In this document: positions 6,799 to 14,457 of the stretch, one piece after another
Position numbering within the stretch: the stretch's first letter is position 1
How the letters are laid out: each line of letters begins with the position of its first letter
Assembly: GCA_938091715.1 (NCBI GenBank)
Contig: CALKMT010000159.1
Span: 1 to 14,797 of the forward strand
DNA from: an uncultured Litorivicinus sp.
GTDB taxonomy: Bacteria > Pseudomonadota > Gammaproteobacteria > Pseudomonadales > Litorivicinaceae
Length of the DNA stretch: 14,797 nt
Direction: 5' to 3'
Position numbers and translations under genes: made by a program
The notes under the pieces: generated by a model
Seen by the model: only the letters and a program-made list of their open reading frames with translations
What the model was told of the DNA's origin: nothing
Database searches by the model: none

Positions 6799-7561
6799 GG
6801 TTGTCTCCGTTCTGCGTTGGATTATACGCGGATTCGGTCACGATTATACGGTCTGCGGTCTGAGTTTTCGTGCGTTCCACTGCGGCCATCAAACGGTGAT
6901 AAAACCGGCTGTCGAAGTCATTCCACTTGACCAGACCTTGTCCCTGGACCCGCAGGCCAACCAAATCAGCTCCGCGGACATTGGTGCCCCGCTGCATCAG
7001 CACTGCCCCTGGCAGTCGGTGCCCTTTGGGATACTCAGCTTTGAAAGTGACATTGAAACGCTGCTCGTAGGCGCGCACCACGCCAGCGCGGGCCAAGCAG
7101 CCGTCGATATCGACAAATAACCGACGTAAACAGCCCTCCGTGCTGGAAAATGTGACCAGGCGATCGGCTTGGGGTGCCAGTGCAGGGGCCAAGGCGTGCT
7201 CGATCCGCAGCGGCCCCGGTGTGCCCACATCAAATAGCGGGGTGTTTTGTTCTGGCAAGCGATACAGGTTGACCTCGCTAGCTCTGGGGAGTCGTGCGAT
7301 CGCGGTCCAACCGGCGCTTTCAAAACGGGGGTAGTCCCAGCCGTCAATTACGGCCAAGCCCGAGGCGTTTAACAAGTCCGCCTTGTTATCGCTCAGGTAG
7401 GTTCGATGGGTGACATCCAGATTCAAGACCTGTGACAGCGCTTTGGCGCTGGCTCTTGCTTCGGCCTGGACCACGAAAGCGCGCGCGGGATGATCCTTGA
7501 CCCACAGATCAAGTGCCCACGCCGGCTGGCAAATAAGTAGACATCCCAAAATCCATCGCAT
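6776..7561 (-). CDS. Putative secreted protein of unknown function, weakly binding-protein-like
   Basis: I do not recognise this 261-residue protein with confidence. A signal peptide (MRWILGCLLICQPAWA, likely cut after residue 16) points to the periplasm. The mature part has alternating alpha/beta-like segments, an aromatic patch around AVIDGWDYPRF (70-80) and two cysteines, Cys144 and Cys154, that could form a disulfide. The layout, including an LPGAVLMQRGT strand near 183-193, faintly recalls PhnD-like periplasmic binding proteins, but that is an impression rather than an identification. It begins 88 bases past the rpsA stop, beyond the rpsA terminator, with no Shine-Dalgarno before its ATG at 7561. 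Its last 23 bases overlap ihfB in another frame. The long open frame, sensible signal peptide and gene-end overlap support a real gene. Its place between rpsA and ihfB is unusual. Confidence 0.72.
   Translation of the reverse strand: MRWILGCLLICQPAWALDLWVKDHPARAFVVQAEARASAKALSQVLNLDVTHRTYLSDNKADLLNASGLAVIDGWDYPRFESAGWTAIARLPRASEVNLYRLPEQNTPLFDVGTPGPLRIEHALAPALAPQADRLVTFSSTEGCLRRLFVDIDGCLARAGVVRAYEQRFNVTFKAEYPKGHRLPGAVLMQRGTNVRGADLVGLRVQGQGLVKWNDFDSRFYHRLMAAVERTKTQTADRIIVTESAYNPTQNGDNHDPIRAD
6821..6848 (-). promoter_or_regulatory. Tandem TATAAT boxes, candidate ihfB promoter
   Basis: Two perfect minus-strand TATAAT hexamers (6821-6826 and 6843-6848), 16 bases apart, lie inside the last codons of the secreted-protein gene, just upstream of the ihfB ribosome-binding site. 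Neither has a convincing -35 box at 16-18 bases, so they are candidates only. IHF genes often have their own promoter inside or after the preceding gene, which fits this position. Confidence 0.38.
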
Positions 7562-7597
7562 GGGAAGAGGATAGTCGGATTCACCGGCAACGGATAC

Positions 7598-7628
7598 AAA
7601 AAACCCCCGGTCAATGACCGAGGGTTTT
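7598..7628 (-). terminator. Rho-independent terminator of rpsA
   Basis: On the minus strand AAAACCC-TCGGTCATTGACCG-GGGGTTTT forms a stem (AAAACCC/GGGTTTT plus CGGT/ACCG, one mismatch) that runs into six T (7598-7603). It starts 20 bases after the rpsA stop at 7649 and 36 bases before the next gene, so rpsA and the secreted-protein/ihfB group are probably separate transcription units. Confidence 0.85.
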
Positions 7629-7648
7629 AGGTGCTAATCGTTGTGCAG

Positions 7649-9331
7649 TTAGTCGTTGGACATTTGCTGCTTGATCAGTTCACCAATGGTGGTCGGACCC
7701 AGATCACCAGTCTCTTCAGGGGTTTCGTTAACGCTCTTCAGCGCTTCACGCTGATCCGCCAACTCCATCGCCTTGATTGAGATTGCCAACGTACGGTCTT
7801 TACGGTTGACGTTGGTCAGGCGGGCTTCGACTTCGTCGCCCACTTTTAGCACGGTGCTGGCATCTTCGACGCGGTCTTGGCTGATCTCAGAGACACGCAG
7901 GTACGCATTGACCAACGGTGCCACTTCAACTTCGGCGCCACGGGCGTCGACACTGACGACGGCGCCTTTGACGACGTCACCTTTTTCGTGAGCCATCATG
8001 AAGTCTTGAACCGGATCTTGTTCCATCTGCTTGATGCCCAGGCTGATGCGCTCACGCTCGGGATCGATCGACAGGATAACCGCTTCGACTTCTTCGCCTT
8101 TCTTGTAACGACGGACCGCTTCTTCACCGGTTTCGTTCCAAGAGATGTCCGACAGGTGGATCAAACCGTCAATACCGCCGTCCAAGCCAATGAACACACC
8201 GAAGTCTGTGATTGACTTGATCGAGCCTGACACCTTGTCGCCCTTGGCCGCTTTCTCGGCAAAGGATTCCCAAGGATTCGCTTGGCACTGCTTGAGGCCC
8301 AGAGAAATACGACGACGTTCTTCGTCGATGTCCAAGATCATCACTTCAATTTCGTCACCTAGGTTGACCACTTTTGAAGGATGAATGTTCTTGTTGGTCC
8401 AATCCATTTCTGAGACGTGGATCAGGCCTTCAACACCCTCTTCGATCTCGGCAAAACAGCCGTAGTCGGTCAGGTTGGTGACCTTGGCTACCACACGAGT
8501 GTTCTCGGGGTAACGGCCTTTGATGTTGACCCACGGATCTTCACCCAACTGCTTCAGACCCAGAGATACACGGTTACGCTCGCGATCAAACTTCAGGACT
8601 TTAACGTCGATCTCGTCGCCAACAGCCACGATCTCAGAAGGATGCTTGATACGCTTCCACGCCATGTCGGTGATGTGCAACAAGCCATCAACGCCGCCTA
8701 GGTCAACGAACGCGCCGTAATCGGTTAGGTTCTTGACCAAGCCTTTGGCGGACATGCCTTCAACCAAGTTCTTGAGCAGCTCTTCACGCTCAACACTGTT
8801 CTCTGCTTCTAGGACCGCACGACGTGAAACCACGACGTTGTTACGCTTTTGGTCCAGCTTGATAACTTTGAATTCCAGGTCTTTGCCTTCGAGGTGAGCC
8901 ACGTCACGAACCGGACGAGTATCCACCAACGAACCGGGCAAGAACGCACGGATTGACTGAACGTCAACGGTAAAGCCGCCTTTGACCTTGCCGTTGATAA
9001 CGCCGTGAACGATTTCACTGGCTTCATGAGCCTTGGCCAGGATCTGCCAGGCCTCGTGGCGCTTGGCTTTCTCACGGCTTAGGCGTGTGGCGCCGAAGCC
9101 GTCCTCGACCGCATCCAACGCGACTTGGACAATGTCACCCACTTCCAGCGTCAACGTGCCGTCGTCAGCTAGGAATTGAGCGCGGGGGATCGCACCTTCA
9201 GATTTCAGGCCGGCATTGACCGTCACCATTTCTGAATCGATGTCGACAACGATCGCGTCGATAATTGAGCCGGGACGCATGTCCAGGTCATTAAGGGATT
9301 GCTCGAAGAGCTCAGCGAAATTTTCGCTCAT
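7649..9331 (-). CDS. rpsA: 30S ribosomal protein S1
   Basis: Large RNA-binding protein that recruits mRNA to the 30S subunit, especially messages with weak Shine-Dalgarno sequences. Six S1 (OB-fold) repeats run through the protein. Repeats 3-6 are the clearest, for example KGLVKNLTDYGAFVDLGG, AKVTNLTDYGCFAEIEEGVE and GSIKSITDFGVFIGLDGGID, each ending in an R(I/V)SLG(I/L)KQ-type strand. The start chosen is the ATG at 9331 (MSENFAELFEQSL), which matches the E. coli N-terminus and gives 560 residues, against 557 in E. coli. An in-frame ATG 30 bases upstream would add ten residues (MGIRPRQNTT) not seen in the family. No strong Shine-Dalgarno precedes 9331, as is known for rpsA in E. coli, where the leader structure drives translation and S1 represses its own synthesis. 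It sits downstream of cmk and ends at an intrinsic terminator. Confidence 0.97.
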   Translation of the reverse strand: MSENFAELFEQSLNDLDMRPGSIIDAIVVDIDSEMVTVNAGLKSEGAIPRAQFLADDGTLTLEVGDIVQVALDAVEDGFGATRLSREKAKRHEAWQILAKAHEASEIVHGVINGKVKGGFTVDVQSIRAFLPGSLVDTRPVRDVAHLEGKDLEFKVIKLDQKRNNVVVSRRAVLEAENSVEREELLKNLVEGMSAKGLVKNLTDYGAFVDLGGVDGLLHITDMAWKRIKHPSEIVAVGDEIDVKVLKFDRERNRVSLGLKQLGEDPWVNIKGRYPENTRVVAKVTNLTDYGCFAEIEEGVEGLIHVSEMDWTNKNIHPSKVVNLGDEIEVMILDIDEERRRISLGLKQCQANPWESFAEKAAKGDKVSGSIKSITDFGVFIGLDGGIDGLIHLSDISWNETGEEAVRRYKKGEEVEAVILSIDPERERISLGIKQMEQDPVQDFMMAHEKGDVVKGAVVSVDARGAEVEVAPLVNAYLRVSEISQDRVEDASTVLKVGDEVEARLTNVNRKDRTLAISIKAMELADQREALKSVNETPEETGDLGPTTIGELIKQQMSND

Positions 9332-9446
9332 AGTTGTATTCTGCCTTGGGCGAATGCCCATGTTATCCGTGCTGTCAGCGGCACGGTTCCGTTAAATTAG
9401 ACACAAAACAACCATTACTGACGGTGTTGTTATGTGCCACCCGGGA
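9332..9446 (-). promoter_or_regulatory. rpsA leader with a hairpin, likely S1 autoregulatory region
   Basis: The 115-base gap between cmk and the chosen rpsA start contains a perfect 6-bp hairpin (CCGTGC/GCACGG, arms 9381-9386 and 9367-9372, 8-base loop) ending 35 bases before the start codon. The stretch from hairpin to ATG has only AAGG, about 12 bases upstream, as ribosome-binding site. E. coli rpsA is likewise translated from a folded leader with a poor Shine-Dalgarno and is repressed by free S1, so a similar role is inferred. An AT-rich segment with TCTAAT/TAATTT near 9394-9402 could be a -10 box, but no good -35 was found. Confidence 0.45.
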
Positions 9447-10115
9447 CTATCGCCCCAAATATTGGTCGACCCATTGATCGACGATGGCCAGCATGTCTGG
9501 CTGGCTCAGCGGACTGGTGTCCAGTACTCGGGCATCGCTAGCCGCCTGTAGCGGTGAGGCCGCGCGCTCGGAATCTCGCGCATCGCGAATTTCCAAGTCC
9601 CGTAAAATGGCGGCGAGGGTAACGCTTTTGTCTGTTTCCCGCAACTGCAGGAATCTGCGCTGGGCCCGTTGTTCTGGGCTGGCGTCCAGGTAGATCTTGA
9701 GTCCCGCCAGCGGAAACACCGTGGTGCCCATGTCTCGGCCGTCCGCGATCAGACCGGGCGCTTGGGCGGCGTCCCGTTGCCATTGCATCAACGCATCACG
9801 CACGGGTTGCATGGCCGCCACCACCGAGGCATCTTGTGACGCCTGCTCGGTACGAATGGCGCGGGTCACATCCAGCTCGTTTAGATACACCCGCAGTCCA
9901 CCGTCGTTGGCAAATCGAGCATCCAGCGCGGTGGCGACGTCAGCGCAGCGTTCAGGGTCATGAAAACCTACCCCTTGCTGACGCACTGCCAAGCCCGTCA
10001 GCCGGTACAGGGATCCAGAATCCAGCAGATGAAATCCGAGACGGTTCGATAAGTGACCGCACACCGTCCCTTTGCCGACGCCCGAGGGACCGTCGACGGT
10101 AATCACTGGAATCAA
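9447..10115 (-). CDS. cmk: Cytidylate kinase
   Basis: Phosphorylates CMP and dCMP to the diphosphates with ATP, in the cytoplasm. The P-loop GPSGVGKGT is at residues 9-17, followed by LLDSGSLYR, the IADGRDMGTTVFP substrate-binding stretch, and the lid and arginine-rich region near RDARDSERAASPL. The start is taken as TTG at 10115. This gives (M)IPVITVDGPSG, matching the family N-terminus, with 222 residues (E. coli 227) and GAGG 7 bases upstream. The TTG shares four bases (TTGA) with the stop of tyrA-aroA, the same coupling arrangement as an ATGA junction. An in-frame ATG at 10193 would add 26 unrelated residues inside the aroA coding sequence. The cmk-rpsA order is widely conserved in gammaproteobacteria. 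Confidence 0.95.
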   Translation of the reverse strand: MIPVITVDGPSGVGKGTVCGHLSNRLGFHLLDSGSLYRLTGLAVRQQGVGFHDPERCADVATALDARFANDGGLRVYLNELDVTRAIRTEQASQDASVVAAMQPVRDALMQWQRDAAQAPGLIADGRDMGTTVFPLAGLKIYLDASPEQRAQRRFLQLRETDKSVTLAAILRDLEIRDARDSERAASPLQAASDARVLDTSPLSQPDMLAIVDQWVDQYLGR

Positions 10116-12307
10116 TGGGCATCCTCGATGGCCAAGCCCAGCGACAGCGAGAGCGCCCGAAAATTCGGAAAGCTGGTCGCCACATGCTCGCATCCCAGTA
10201 CGTTGATCGTACCTTGGGCGCGCAGACCGGCGATCAGAAAACTCATGGCAATGCGGTGGTCGTAGTGGGTTTCCACCGTGCCTGACTGAAAGATCTGCGA
10301 CTCGGTCGATCCTGGAATCAAGGCCCCATCTGGCCGAGCTTCGGCGGCCACGCCCAGCGCGTTTAACCCGTCAACCATGGACTGAATGCGATCGGATTCC
10401 TTGACCCGCAACTCCTCGGCCCCGGTGATCAGTGTCTGACCCTCGGCGCAGGCCGCGGCAATCATAGTGACTGGCAACTCATCAATGGCCAGGGGCACGA
10501 GATGTTCGGGAATGTGAATGCCCTTGAGGGGTGCGTATTTGACTCGCAAATCTGCCACCGGCTCGCCCCCGACATCCCGCTCGTTAATCCGCTGAATGTC
10601 CGCCCCCATCAGAGACAAAATATCCAAAATCCCGGTTCGAGTGGGATTCACGCCAACATGGGTTAGGGTCAAATCGGCGCCCGGCGTAATGCTGGCGGCG
10701 ACCAAGAAAAACGCTGCCGAGCTGATGTCCGCCGGCACGTCGATGGAGCGTCCGGTCAGATGACCGCCACCGGTCAGGTGTGCTGTGGCATCTTGGCGCT
10801 GCACTGCGTAGCCAAAACCGTTCAGCATGTTCTCGGTATGGTCCCGGGTCGGTGCCGGCTCGGTGACCGAGGTCTGACCTTGGGCGTACAGCCCGGCCAA
10901 CAACACCGCACTTTTGACCTGGGCACTGGCCATCGGCATGTCGTAGTGCATACCGGTTAATGACTGACCACCGGTGATGCGCAACGGCGGTGTGCCGCCC
11001 TCGGCGGTTTCAATTTTGGCGCCCATCTGCCCCAAGGGATCGGCCACACGCCCCATGGGACGCTTGGACAGCGAGGGGTCCCCTTGCAACACAACGTCGA
11101 ACTTCTGACCGGCCAACAAGCCCGACATCAGACGAATGGTGGTGCCTGAGTTGCCCATCCACAAAGGCCCCTTCGGCGCACGTAGCCCGTGCATTCCCAC
11201 CCCATGAATGGTCAATCGCCCCTCGACTGGGCCCTCAATCTCGACCCCCATGTCGCGGAAACATTGCAGGGTCGCCAGCGCATCTTCGCCCTCGAGGAAG
11301 CCGGTCACTTCCGTGGTTCCCGTGGCTAAGGCGCCTAACATGATGGAGCGATGGGACATTGATTTGTCGCCGGGCACACGAATCTGGCCCTGCATGCGGG
11401 GCGAATCGATAGTCGACGGTGAGATTTTCCAGTCTTGGCTCACGTGTTGTTCCTGTAAATCGGTAAAAAAGTCTCGAGCAGTTTTGGCTCGGGCAAATCG
11501 GGCTTGCATCGCACGGCCGTTGCCGCCAGCGACTTCGGCCCGCAAGGCCGCAAGGCCCTCAGAGAAGGCATCTATCTGCGTTAAAACCGCGGAGGGGTTG
11601 GTTAAAAAAATGTCCCGCCACATCACCGGATCCGACGCTGCGATCCGGGTAAAGTCGCGAAAGCCGCCCGCTGCATGGCGAAAGATTTCCAGGTGCTTGT
11701 CGTCCTTGGCCAAGGTGTCGACCAAGCTAAAGGCCAGCAAATGCGGCAAGTGGCTGGTCGCGGCCAGAACCTCGTCGTGTTGATCGACGCCCATCATTTC
11801 GACGCGAGCCCCCACCGCCTGCCACAGATCGCTGACCCGAGCGGTCGCCTGTGGGTCGGTACTGGGCAGTGGCGTTAGCAACACCTGACGGTTGCGATAC
11901 AACGAGGCATCCGACGCGGTGACACCAGAGCTTTCAGAGCCTGCAATCGGGTGGCCGGGCACGAAATTCGGTGGACAGTGCCCAAAGGCTTGCACCGCCG
12001 CATCGACCACAAAGCGTTTGACGCTGCCCCCATCGGTCAGGACCTGCTCGGGCTGCAAACAATCACGCAGGGATTGAAACAAGGCAGGGAAAGTGGCGAC
12101 CGGTGTCGACAAAAAGATCACATCGGCGCCGCGCACTGCATCCGGCAACTGATCGGTCATGCGATCAGCAAGGCCCAAATTGAGGGCTTGCTGGCGGGTG
12201 GCGGAGCTGCGCGCCACACCTACGATTTCGACGCCGGGCCACGCCTGTTTTAGCGCCCCCGCCAATGATCCCCCGATCAGGCCGAAGCCTACAATACAAA
12301 CGCGCAT
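10112..12307 (-). CDS. tyrA-aroA: Prephenate dehydrogenase / EPSP synthase fusion (TyrA-AroA)
   Basis: A 731-residue bifunctional protein. Residues 1 to about 290 are a TyrA dehydrogenase, which oxidatively decarboxylates prephenate (or arogenate) on the tyrosine branch: NAD-binding GFGLIGGSLA (7-16), HPIAGSE (119-125) and the SHLPHLL motif with His186 and His189. After a short polar linker, residues ~300-731 are 5-enolpyruvylshikimate-3-phosphate synthase, which joins PEP to shikimate 3-phosphate before chorismate. Its motifs are GDKSMSHR (313-320), GNSGTTIR (385-392), SLSKRPMGR (412-420), Asp609 in IDELP, ELRVKESDR (632-640) and HYDHRIAMS (681-689). The SLSKRPMGR type resembles class II enzymes more than the E. 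coli type. The frame is intact across the junction, so this is a true fusion, known also in Pseudomonas. It starts three bases after the pheA stop with no clear Shine-Dalgarno, suggesting coupled translation. Confidence 0.96.
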   Translation of the reverse strand: MRVCIVGFGLIGGSLAGALKQAWPGVEIVGVARSSATRQQALNLGLADRMTDQLPDAVRGADVIFLSTPVATFPALFQSLRDCLQPEQVLTDGGSVKRFVVDAAVQAFGHCPPNFVPGHPIAGSESSGVTASDASLYRNRQVLLTPLPSTDPQATARVSDLWQAVGARVEMMGVDQHDEVLAATSHLPHLLAFSLVDTLAKDDKHLEIFRHAAGGFRDFTRIAASDPVMWRDIFLTNPSAVLTQIDAFSEGLAALRAEVAGGNGRAMQARFARAKTARDFFTDLQEQHVSQDWKISPSTIDSPRMQGQIRVPGDKSMSHRSIMLGALATGTTEVTGFLEGEDALATLQCFRDMGVEIEGPVEGRLTIHGVGMHGLRAPKGPLWMGNSGTTIRLMSGLLAGQKFDVVLQGDPSLSKRPMGRVADPLGQMGAKIETAEGGTPPLRITGGQSLTGMHYDMPMASAQVKSAVLLAGLYAQGQTSVTEPAPTRDHTENMLNGFGYAVQRQDATAHLTGGGHLTGRSIDVPADISSAAFFLVAASITPGADLTLTHVGVNPTRTGILDILSLMGADIQRINERDVGGEPVADLRVKYAPLKGIHIPEHLVPLAIDELPVTMIAAACAEGQTLITGAEELRVKESDRIQSMVDGLNALGVAAEARPDGALIPGSTESQIFQSGTVETHYDHRIAMSFLIAGLRAQGTINVLGCEHVATSFPNFRALSLSLGLAIEDAH

Positions 12308-12310
12308 CGG

Positions 12311-13408
12311 CTACAAAACAGCCGTCGGGTACGACCCTAGGATCTGAAGTTCAAGGGCCTGCTCGCGCAACTCAGCCAGCAACTCGGTGACCTCTTGATC
12401 CAGCTGATGGCCAGCAAAATCAATGTAAAAGACATAGGCCCAGGTGGCCATTTTGGCCGGGCGAGTTTCCAGGCGTGTCATGTCCACGCCCCGCCGGTTA
12501 AAGGGCTCGAGCAGCGAATACAGAGCACCGGGCTGGTTAGCCAGGCTGACGATGATGGATGTTTTGTCCTGGCCCGTTGAGCCTGGCTCGACCCGCCCGA
12601 TCACCAGAAACCGCGTGCTGTTGTCCGGCTCGTCTTCGATGCGACGGGCACTGAACTCGAGCTCGTAGCGCTTGGCCGCAACGTCGCCGCCAATCGAAGC
12701 CCAAACCTGACCCGCTGGCACATCGTCCATGGCCACAATTCGAGCCGCCTCGGCGTTTGACGTCACCGCCACCCGTTCGGCCTGTGGCAGATTGGCATCT
12801 AACCACTGTCGGCATTGGGCCAACGATTGTTGATGGCTGTAGACATGAGTAATCGCGCGCAATTCCAAGGCCGAGCGGCCCATCAAGTTGTGATGAATCG
12901 GCATCTCCACTTCGCCACAAATCTTTAGTGGCGAGGCGATAAAACAATCCAGGGTATGGCTGACCACGCCCTCGGTGCTGTTCTCGACCGGAACCACGCC
13001 GTAATGCGCACTACCGGCCTCGACCTCACGAAACACATCCCGAATGGTGGTTTGCGGATTCAGAACACCTGCGGCTCCAAAGTGCTTGCGCGCGGCCGCC
13101 TCGGTAAAGGTGCCCTGGGGGCCCAAAAAGGCGATCTGGGTCGGCTCCTCTAGGGCCAGACAGGCGGACATAATCTCGCGAAAAATCTGCGCGACCTTTT
13201 GTGGCTCTAGATCGCCCTCGGCTCGCTCCATCACACGCCGCAGGACCAATGCCTCGCGGTCCGGGCGGTAAAAGACCACCGGTTGATCCGCCACCTCGGC
13301 CTTTTTGACATGGCCAACGGCCTGGGCCAGGGACGCGCGTTTTTCGATCAGGCGTTGGATTTCCAGGTCGACCCCATCAATGGCCTGACGTAACTCATCA
13401 AGGTTCAT
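12311..13408 (-). CDS. pheA: Chorismate mutase / prephenate dehydratase (P-protein)
   Basis: Bifunctional enzyme of the phenylalanine branch: chorismate to prephenate, then prephenate to phenylpyruvate. The 365-residue protein has a chorismate mutase domain (about 1-90, starting LDELRQAIDGVDLEIQRLI). A prephenate dehydratase domain (about 91-272) follows, with FLGPQGTFTEAAA, VVPVENSTEGVVSHTLD and the STRF motif (264-267). A C-terminal ACT domain carries GALYSLL (294-300) and ETRP (314-317, the ESRP-type phenylalanine-binding motif). The ACT motifs predict feedback inhibition by phenylalanine. The start ATG at 13408 overlaps the serC stop by four bases (ATGA), with GAGG about 10 bases upstream. 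It is directly followed by tyrA-aroA; the hisC-type aminotransferase often found between them in relatives is absent. Confidence 0.97.
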   Translation of the reverse strand: MNLDELRQAIDGVDLEIQRLIEKRASLAQAVGHVKKAEVADQPVVFYRPDREALVLRRVMERAEGDLEPQKVAQIFREIMSACLALEEPTQIAFLGPQGTFTEAAARKHFGAAGVLNPQTTIRDVFREVEAGSAHYGVVPVENSTEGVVSHTLDCFIASPLKICGEVEMPIHHNLMGRSALELRAITHVYSHQQSLAQCRQWLDANLPQAERVAVTSNAEAARIVAMDDVPAGQVWASIGGDVAAKRYELEFSARRIEDEPDNSTRFLVIGRVEPGSTGQDKTSIIVSLANQPGALYSLLEPFNRRGVDMTRLETRPAKMATWAYVFYIDFAGHQLDQEVTELLAELREQALELQILGSYPTAVL

Positions 13409-14457
13409 GCGTGCTGTGCCTCAAATTCGCGCATGTAATCAATCAGCGCCTCGACGGCACCGTCTTGGATCGCATTGTACAGCGACGCTCGCATCCCGCC
13501 GACGCTGCGATGCCCTTTTAGGAACATCAGGCCCCGGGACTCCGCTTGGCTGACAAAGGCCTGATCCAGAGCGCTGTCGGCCAGCAAGAAAGGTATGTTC
13601 ATTCGACTACGACACTCGGCTTGCACCGGGTTGGTGTAAAACGAGGACTGATCGATGGCCTGGTACAGGGCGTCCGAGCGTTGCACGGCCCGGCGCTGCA
13701 TGGCCTGAACGCCACCGGACGCGTCGATCCAATCCAGCACCTTGTCAATCAAATACACGCCATACACCGGCGGTGTGTTGACCATGCTGCCGGCCTTGGC
13801 CTGTTTCGAAAAATCGAACACCGGGGATACCGACGCCGAGTCCGAAAACAGTGAGCGACGTCCAATCACGAGCGTCACGCCAGAGGGGCCTAGATTCTTT
13901 TGCGCGCCGGCATAAACCAGGTCATGGCGGCTCCAGTCGATGGCTTCAGAGAACACACTGGAGCTGGCATCACAGACCACCGGTACGGACAGATCGGGCG
14001 CTTCGGCGACCCGAACACCGTGAATCGTTTCGTTGTGACAATAATGAAAATAGTCCACATCGCCGATTTCCGGCAGATCCGGCACCTGGGTGTAAGGCGC
14101 CTGACCGGTCACCTGAACCTGGGCCACTTTCTCGGCCGCTGCGATGGCTTTTTCGGACCAGGCGCCGGTGTTCAACACATGAATCCGACGGGGCGCTAGG
14201 TTCGCTGGGATCAGGTCGAACATCGCGGTCGCCCCACCCTGCAAAAACAACACCGCATGGTCCTCGGGGACTGACAGCAAGGCGCGCACCTTGGCCTCGG
14301 CGGCCTCGAACATCGCGACCACCCGGCGATCCCGGTGGCTGATTTCCATCACCGAACAGCCCAACCCTTGCCAATCCAATAGCTCGGCCTGGGCTTGCTG
14401 TAGAACCTGGGTCGGAAGGCCGGCGGGACCGGCGCTAAAGTTAAACGTCCGCGTCAT
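13405..14457 (-). CDS. serC: Phosphoserine aminotransferase
   Basis: PLP-dependent transaminase making phosphoserine from 3-phosphohydroxypyruvate (serine synthesis) and the matching step in pyridoxal phosphate synthesis. The start chosen is the ATG at 14457 (MTRTFNFSAGPAGLP), which matches the family N-terminus and gives 350 residues (E. coli 362). Upstream in-frame ATGs would add up to 37 non-homologous residues encoded inside gyrA. Motifs: GGATAMFD (75-82, after FLQ) near the PLP phosphate, VCDASSS (161-167) with the PLP-ring aspartate, the Schiff-base Lys187 in GAQKNLGPSG (184-193), and KGHRSVGGMRASLYNA (314-329). The start lies 17 bases inside the 3' end of gyrA with no good Shine-Dalgarno, so coupling to gyrA translation is likely. 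The stop overlaps pheA. The gyrA-serC-pheA order is typical of Pseudomonas-like gammaproteobacteria. Confidence 0.97.
   Translation of the reverse strand: MTRTFNFSAGPAGLPTQVLQQAQAELLDWQGLGCSVMEISHRDRRVVAMFEAAEAKVRALLSVPEDHAVLFLQGGATAMFDLIPANLAPRRIHVLNTGAWSEKAIAAAEKVAQVQVTGQAPYTQVPDLPEIGDVDYFHYCHNETIHGVRVAEAPDLSVPVVCDASSSVFSEAIDWSRHDLVYAGAQKNLGPSGVTLVIGRRSLFSDSASVSPVFDFSKQAKAGSMVNTPPVYGVYLIDKVLDWIDASGGVQAMQRRAVQRSDALYQAIDQSSFYTNPVQAECRSRMNIPFLLADSALDQAFVSQAESRGLMFLKGHRSVGGMRASLYNAIQDGAVEALIDYMREFEAQHA

Noticed and set aside
9332..9361. Upstream in-frame ATG for rpsA adding MGIRPRQNTT
   Set aside because: The S1 family begins at the downstream Met (MSENFAELF). The extension has no family match, and the hairpin at 9367-9386 is immediately before it.
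9405..9431. Imperfect inverted repeat (AACAACC ... GGTGTTGTT) after cmk as a terminator
   Set aside because: The arms pair only with a bulge and a long loop, and no T-tract follows on the minus strand.
10116..10193. Longer cmk starting at ATG 10193
   Set aside because: The extra 26 residues come from a second frame of the aroA 3' end and do not resemble Cmk; the TTG at 10115 has a better ribosome-binding site and family fit.
11208..11783. A 191-codon plus-strand open frame opposite tyrA-aroA
   Set aside because: It lies fully antisense to a confidently identified gene, reads as arginine/serine/alanine-rich sequence with no motifs, and is the type of shadow frame expected in GC-rich DNA. The same applies to plus-strand frames at 1102-1521, 4399-4872, 6491-7120 and 13851-14342.
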